Assembly (NCBI GenBank): GCA_018894105.1
Contig: CM032119.1
Coordinates: 19,113,246-19,177,245 of the forward strand
Reading direction: 5' to 3'
DNA length: 64,000 nt
Origin: Jacaranda mimosifolia
Lineage: Eukaryota > Streptophyta > Magnoliopsida > Lamiales > Bignoniaceae
Below are positions 58,740-64,000 of this stretch, piece by piece. Position numbers and translations under genes: made by a program. The notes under the pieces were generated by a model. It worked only from the letters and a program-made list of their open reading frames with translations. It was not told where the DNA came from and ran no database searches. Position 1 is the first letter of the stretch. Every line of letters starts with the position of its first letter.

Positions 58740-59560
58740 TTTTGATTTCAATACAATATGAGGGAAATGAAATACAAATGTAGAATGAACAAAGTATAAA
58801 TGGTGTTATGTTGAAGTACATTTCAATTCAATTGAAATTGAACAGTGAATTTGAGTACAATATGATAGAAATGAATTACAAATATAGAAAAAATAAAGTA
58901 TAAATGGTGTTATGTTGAAGTACATTTCAATTAAATTGAAATTATGTAGTGAATTTAAATACAATATGATGAAAATGAAGTATAAATATAGAACAAATAA
59001 AGTATAAATGATGTTATATTGAAATACAGTTCAATTAAATTGAAATCGAGCAGTGAATTTGAGTGCAATATGAGGAAAATGAAGTACAAACGTAGAACAA
59101 ATAAAGTATAAATATTGTTATGTTAAAGTACAATTCAATTAAATTGAAATCGGACAGTGAATTTGAGTATAATATGATGGAAATAAGTACAAACGTAGAA
59201 CAAACAAAGTATAAATGGTGTTATGTTGAAGTACACTTCAATTAAATTGAAGTTGGACAGTGAATTTGAGTACAATATGATGTAAATGAAGTACAAATAT
59301 GGAACAAACAAAGTATAAATGATGTTATGTTAAAGTACACTTCAATTAAATTAAAATCGGGCAGTGAATTTGAGTACAATATGATAAAAATAAAGTACAA
59401 ATATAGAACAAATAAAGTATAAATGGTGTTATGTTAAAGTACACTTCAATTCAATTGAAATCGGATAGTGAATTTGAGTACAATATGATGAAAATATAGT
59501 ACAAATGTAGAACAAATAAAGTATAAATGGTGTTATGTTGAAGTACACTTATTGCAATTG
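58740..59560. repeat. Array 2: regular ~104-bp tandem repeat, 8 copies
   Basis: The GGTGTTATGTTGAAGTACA-type landmark recurs at about 58801, 58905, 59009, 59112, 59216, 59320, 59424 and 59528, a spacing of 103-104 bp. Each unit also has TTCAATTAAATTGAAAT, CAGTGAATTTGAGTACAATATGA and AACAAATAAAGTATAAAT. Confidence 0.93.
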
Positions 59561-59894
59561 AATAATTAGTCTCCAATAATTGTAGTGATAGTCAAGTACA
59601 ATATTTTGAGATTATCATATCAGATGAAGTACGTATTTGTACGGGTTATAGGGTAGATATTATTATCAAATGCTCATTTATTTACATCTTTGAAAACATA
59701 AGTATTCTTTACATTACTGCGATTGATAACATTCATTCGTTGAACATTAGTGGTTAACACTTTAAAACTTTAATATTATTTTATTCATATAATAAATATT
59801 ACACACATTTTTAGAGTTTGATTATTAATTACTGAGGCTTAAAAAACAAATCATGGAACAAATTTCAATTCAATAATATTAGTAAAAATATTAA

Positions 59895-60455
59895 GAAATG
59901 GAGTACATAATGGCCGAAATGAAATACAAATGTCGTGAAATCAAGTATAAATATTTCAGATTGAGGTACGAAACGCTGATACAATATCCATTTGCTAACT
60001 TCCACGCTAAACAATTACATTATTGCCAAAAAGAAGTACAAATGTCATGAAATCAAATACAATTCTACCAAATTGGGGTACAAAAAAACTGATATCCCGG
60101 ACAACATGGAAAAATGTCAATTTCACGCTAAATCAAATACATAATTGCCGAAATGAAGTACAATTGTCATGAAATCAAGTATAATTCTCCTAGATTATGG
60201 TGCAAAATAACTGATATCTCCGACAACATACAAAAATGCCAATTTCACGCTAAATCAAATACATAATTGCCGAAATAAAGTATAATTGTCATGACACCAA
60301 GTATAGTTCTCCCAGATTGGGGTACAAAATAACTGATATCTCGGACAATATACAAAAATATCAATTTAACGCTAAATCAAGTACATGATTACCGAAATAA
60401 AGTACAAATGTCATGAAATCAAGTATAAATCTCCTATATTAAGGTACGAAATTTA
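59895..60455. repeat. Array 3: ~121-bp tandem repeat, 4-5 copies
   Basis: ATAATTGCCGAAATGAAGTAC-type landmarks recur near 60141, 60262 and 60385, with more diverged copies before. Units also share TCATGAAATCAAGTATAA, GGGGTACAAAATAACTGATATC and TTTCACGCTAAATCAA. Confidence 0.88.
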
Positions 60456-60465
60456 GCTAGATTAC

Positions 60466-60729
60466 TTATTCTTTGCAAGTTCGACGATTATGCCATGTTC
60501 TACCACACCTTTTACACTTAATTACACGTTTCTCAATTTGTGATGGAATCCTCTATGTCCTTCTATGCCCAGGTTGAGATCGGCAATCAGGTGCATTAAT
60601 GACACCATTATCATCTAGAGGGAACATATGCATATCATACGTAGGAATAGTGTTTATCACTGCTTGGTATGCTTGTTGATACATCTCAACTCGGTAATAT
60701 TGATCGGTAAAGTCATACGATGAAAGTGA
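60466..60729 (-). pseudogene. MuDR-type transposase C-terminal remnant with CCHC zinc knuckle
   Basis: The minus strand reads DFTDQYYRVEMYQQAYQAVI, then a Pro/Asp linker and CRSQPGHRR, then KRVIKCKRCGRTWHNRRTCKE before a stop at 60466-60468. The knuckle CKRCGRTWHNRRTC (60475-60516) is a perfect CX2CX4HX4C. This is the text that follows the SWIM finger in plant MuDR transposases. One in-frame stop lies between the linker and the knuckle. SWIM and catalytic parts are missing upstream. Confidence 0.82.
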
Positions 60730-62215
60730 CTTTGACTCGAGAGTACAAGTTTTGATAAAATAAAGTAAAATTTTGGAACACTTGAAGTATAGAACTTCAA
60801 TGAATATAGTATAAGTTTAGATAAAATGATGTATAAAATGAAGTATAATTTTAAAAAATAGAAATACAATTTTTTATAAAGTGAAGTACAATTTCAGAAC
60901 ACCTGAAGTATAAAACCTTAGCAATTGCAACACAATTTTTGAATAATCCATTAGTAAAATACTTGAAACTTAAATAATAGATTCAGATAACTGAAGTACA
61001 AGTTCAGAACACTTGAAGTATAGAACTTCAATGAATAGAGTACATGTTTAGGTAAAATAACGTATAAAATGAAGTATAATTTTAAAAAATAAAAGTACAA
61101 TTTTAGATAAAGTGAAGTACAATTTCAGAACACCTGAAGTATAAAACCTTAGTAATTGCAGTATAATTTTTGGATAATTCATTAGTAGAACACTTGAAAC
61201 TTAAATAATAGATTCAAATAACTGAAGTATAAGTTTATATAAAATAAAGTACAATTTCGAAACACTTAAAGTATAGAACTTCAATAAATAGAGTACATGT
61301 TTATGTAAAATGAAGTATAATTTCAAAAAATAGAAGTACAATTTTATATAAAAAGAAGTACAATTTTAGAACACTTGAAGTATAAATCCTTAGCAATTGC
61401 AATACGATTTTGGATAATCCATTAGTAGAACACTTGAAGTATAAAACTTAAATAATAGATTCAGATAATTGAAGTACAAGTTTACATAAAATGAAGTACA
61501 ATTTCAGAACACTTGAAGTATAGAACTTCAATGAATAGAGTACATGTTTAGGTAAAACAATGTATGAAATGAAGTATAATTTCAAAAAATAGAAGTACAA
61601 TTTTAGATAAAGTGAAGTACAATTTCAAAACACTTGAAGTATAAAACTTTAGCAATTGCAGTACAATTTTTGGATAATCCATTAGTAAAACAATTTAAAC
61701 TTAAATAATATATTCAAAACTAAAGTATAAGTTTAGATAAAATGAAGTACAATTTCGAAACACTTGAAGTATAGAACTTTAATGAATAAAGTACAGGTTT
61801 AGATAAAATGAAGTACAAAAGAAAGTATAATTTCAGAAAATAAAAGTACAATTTTAGATAAAGTGAAGTACAATTTCAAAACGCTTGAAGTATAAAGTCC
61901 TAGCAACTACAGTATATTTTGGTTAATTGATAAATATAACACTTAAAGTATATAACTTCAATAAATATAGTACAATCTTTGATAAAATGAAGTATAATTT
62001 CAGAAAATCAAAAGAATAATTTTATATAGAAGACGTATAGTTTAGGAACACTTCAAGTATAAACTGCTAGAAGTTGCAGTACAATTTTGGATAATCCATT
62101 AATAGAACACTATCCATTAATAGAACACTTGAAGTATAAAACTTACATAATAGAGTACAATTTCAAAACCCTTCAAGTACAAAACTTTACAAACTGCAGT
62201 ACAGTTTAGATTCTA
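60730..62215. repeat. Array 4: ~240-bp tandem repeat, about 6 copies
   Basis: GTATAGAACTTCAATGAATA-type landmarks recur near 60788, 61020, 61272, 61519, 61768 and 61951. Units share CAGAACACTTGAAGTATA, ATTTTAGATAAAGTGAAGTACAA and TTGGATAATCCATTAGTA. The array occupies exactly the place where the transposase core should be. Confidence 0.88.
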
Positions 62216-62223
62216 TAGAAGTA

Positions 62224-62457
62224 TTACCTTAAACCATCACTGCTCTTCTTTGCACTGCTGCTTAATTCATCCTTTCGGTTTACCAAGATGTCAACAACGT
62301 TCATCTTCAATGTCAAATGTAGTAAGACTATATTCATGACACCGTCATCATCAGTCAAATTCATGTACAATTTTTGATGTGGAGCTATGTGTTGCAAACT
62401 GAAGTGTTCGGCGTTGATTTCACTCCATTTTCTTGCGAGATTAATGTATATGTCCAT
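62224..62457 (-). pseudogene. MuDR-type transposase N-terminal remnant
   Basis: 77 codons. KLYMNLTDDDGVMNIVLLHL, then NVVDILVNR resembles the N-terminal domain of plant MuDR transposases ('L-x-DDDDV--M' followed by 'ELFV'). It stops as array 4 begins. The assignment rests mainly on its position in the element and on the clear C-terminal remnant. Confidence 0.6.
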
Positions 62458-62734
62458 TAACTTGATTGAACACTCCTACTTCACTACTGGTTGACATTGT
62501 CAGAAAAATATAAGAAACTCAGAAGCAACTGAGAAGAAGAAGAAACCCGAAAATGATGAAAATAAAAAGAGAAGAAGACAATGCAACTATCGGGTTGGTG
62601 GTTTTTGGTTCTAACGTTATTCTCATTCCTGCTGTGGAGCTTGTTGCATTTTTTCTGTTCTTTCTGTTTCTAGTATGATAGGGTTTACTATTTGCTTGTC
62701 CGGATGAAGAAGAAGTGAGAAAAAATTAATGAAA

Positions 62735-62887
62735 AATATTATTTTTAAGGGTATTTTTGTCAAATTAAGTGAGTGGGGAGTGATCTCTAAACTTTTAACA
62801 GAACTAGGGAGTTTTTTCTAACAAAAATCAAGTGGGGACTGATCACAAAAGTGAAAAGTGTGTTTGGTACTTTTAAATAAGTGTCCC
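62735..62887 (-). repeat. Mutator-like element right terminal inverted repeat
   Basis: About 150 bp. Its complement starts GGGACACTTATTTAAAAGT and pairs with 56313-56465, most clearly at GTGATCAGTCCCCACTTGA and AGATCACTCCCCA. Confidence 0.82.
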
Positions 62888-62897
62888 ATAATTCTTC

Positions 62898-63690
62898 ATG
62901 GTGCGATTATAGGATATTAAACATAATAGAAAAGTTATTTTCTGCTTTAGGTGGCAAGAACCCCGAAATAGAGTAATATAGAATTGCTAGATGTGGAGGA
63001 ACTTTGTCTACGGCTAATGAGCTTCGGTAGGCCATTTTTCCCAGATTATCCGTCGAAGTTTTCTCAAGGGAAATTTCCATGGAATTCCCTCGAAAGATTT
63101 AGTTTTATTTTTATTATTTGATATATTTTTTGACAAATTTTCTCTCACAAATTCATCCAAAATCTTTTTAATAATTTATTTTATTTTATTTTATTTTGTT
63201 AAATCTGGAAATTGTTCATATAAATCTTATATCCAATAATACACAAAAAGTACCAAATAATAAATTTGTAATCAATCAAAAATATAAAATTAAAAAAACA
63301 TAATTATATAAATTTTTAATGTAAAAAATATTCAAAATGAAAACAAAATATAAAAATGAATCTACGCAAGCTAGTGCTGGTGCTATTGCTTGATGCTATG
63401 CCAATGCTAAGATTGATGTTGTTGAGAGCAGAGGTGGATGCATGGAGGATGGAGGACCTGATCGCGGATGAAACGCTCTACAATGAAATCCATCTTGCTA
63501 AAGAGGTGCTCTAATGTATCCATTACCTCTGACTGGCTTTATTCTTGGTGCTATTTGAAAGCGTGGTCCATCTCTGCAACCCTTGTCAGTATTACGCCCG
63601 ATGTCCTTGAGTCACATATAGCATAAGTGCAGTTGTTGATAGCTCAACACATATACCACCCTTTGTTGTTTGGTCCACCTACAGATTGCA
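62898..63690. other. Intergenic sequence with possible CACTA-type remnant
   Basis: The block at 63040-63105 (TCCGTCGAAG, GGGAAATTTCC, CCCTCGAAAG) resembles the CCGTCGG/GGAAATTTCC subterminal repeats of CACTA (En/Spm) elements. The GC-richer block 63360-63660 reads on the minus strand with many stops. No CACTA ends are visible in the window, so this is weak. Confidence 0.3.
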
Positions 63691-63990
63691 TTAGGGGGGT
63701 ATAAACGAGTCGAGTCGAGCGCAAATTTAGTAAGCTCAAGCTTAGCTCATCTATTAACTTGTAAGCTCAAATTTGGGCTTGAACTCAGTTGAGTCTAAAT
63801 AGCATAGCTCGAGCTTTGCTTATTGGAATAGATGAAGGTTGGACAATCCTTATCAAGCTCGACTCGATAAAGCTTGTCGTAGAAGTAGAAAAATTCAATT
63901 TTTATAGGCCTAAATGAACTCGAGTTTGTATGAAATTGGATTAGCTTGAGTTCGTTTGAGCTTGAAACAAAATCTATAATTATAAAGTTG
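63690..63990. repeat. CTCGAG/CTCAAGCT-rich dispersed repeat
   Basis: Short palindromic words (GAGTCGAGTCGAG, AAGCTCAAGCTTAGCTC, CTCGAGCTTTG, AAGCTCGACTCG) recur across 300 bp. A similar patch lies at 16640-16750. Such GC-palindrome repeats are common relics of non-autonomous DNA transposons in plants; I cannot assign the family. Confidence 0.5.
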
Positions 63991-64000
63991 TTATTTTCCT

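Larger units (their letters stand above)
56303..62897 (-). mobile_element. Mutator-like element with tandem-repeat interior and gutted transposase
   Basis: The element is 56313-62887 (6,575 bp), flanked by identical 10-mers ATAATTCTTC at 56303-56312 and 62888-62897; 9-bp duplications are the Mutator norm. Inverted termini of about 150 bp pair at GTGATCAGTCCCCA, AACTCCCTA and ATCACTCCCCA. The minus strand carries both ends of a MuDR-type transposase: an N-terminal piece at 62224-62457 and a post-SWIM tail with zinc knuckle at 60466-60729. The catalytic DDE and SWIM regions are absent. Four tandem-repeat families fill about 4.5 kb. It starts about 310 bp past the VPS13 stop. Confidence 0.85.

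Noticed and set aside
58128..62200. Satellite or centromeric array instead of a mobile element interior.
   Set aside because: The arrays are bounded by paired inverted ends and identical 10-bp flanks and are interrupted by transposase remnants, so they belong to one element.
1..64000. tRNA, rRNA or snRNA genes.
   Set aside because: No cloverleaf with conserved A/B boxes or rRNA core text was seen; the only tRNA-like match is the retrotransposon primer-binding sites.

Overview
The window is nuclear DNA of a flowering plant, most likely a eudicot. It has AT-rich GT-AG introns, Ty1/copia elements primed by initiator tRNA-Met, MITEs and a Mutator-like element. The species cannot be named from the sequence.

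One host gene fills positions 1-56000 on the + strand: the 3' four-fifths (approximately) of a plant VPS13, a bridge-like lipid-transfer protein. I joined 47 exons. All 46 introns are GT...AG, every join keeps phase, and the reading frame is open for 3,573 codons to a TGA at 55998-56000. The N-terminal chorein end lies upstream of the window. Domain order is PH (exons 1-4), lipid-groove body (5-18), two VPS62/DUF946-like modules (19-22), C2-like (25-28), dysferlin-like W-rich patch inside a VAB/SHR-BD adaptor domain (29-36), last groove segment (37-39), VPS13_C/ATG2_C amphipathic helices (40-41), C-terminal PH-like fold (42-43) and a third VPS62-like module (45-47).

The introns are swollen by transposons. 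Intron 4 holds an old copia element with a hAT-like element nested in its integrase and a MITE nested near its 3' end. Intron 17 holds copia B with both LTRs. Intron 27 holds copia C with both LTRs. Intron 36 holds a gag-only LTR element (E) with a pol-bearing copia (D) nested in it, plus a second copy of the MITE in reverse orientation. All five LTR elements lie antisense to VPS13, and all are decayed.

About 300 bp past the VPS13 stop lies a 6.6-kb Mutator-like element (56313-62887). It has long terminal inverted repeats and a 10-bp flanking duplication. It keeps only the two ends of a MuDR-type transposase; the catalytic middle is gone. Its interior is mostly four families of tandem repeats built on AGTAC/AGTATA words, one a regular 8-copy, ~104-bp array. 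The last 1.1 kb holds faint CACTA-like sequence and a CTCGAG-rich repeat. No RNA genes or CRISPR arrays were seen.
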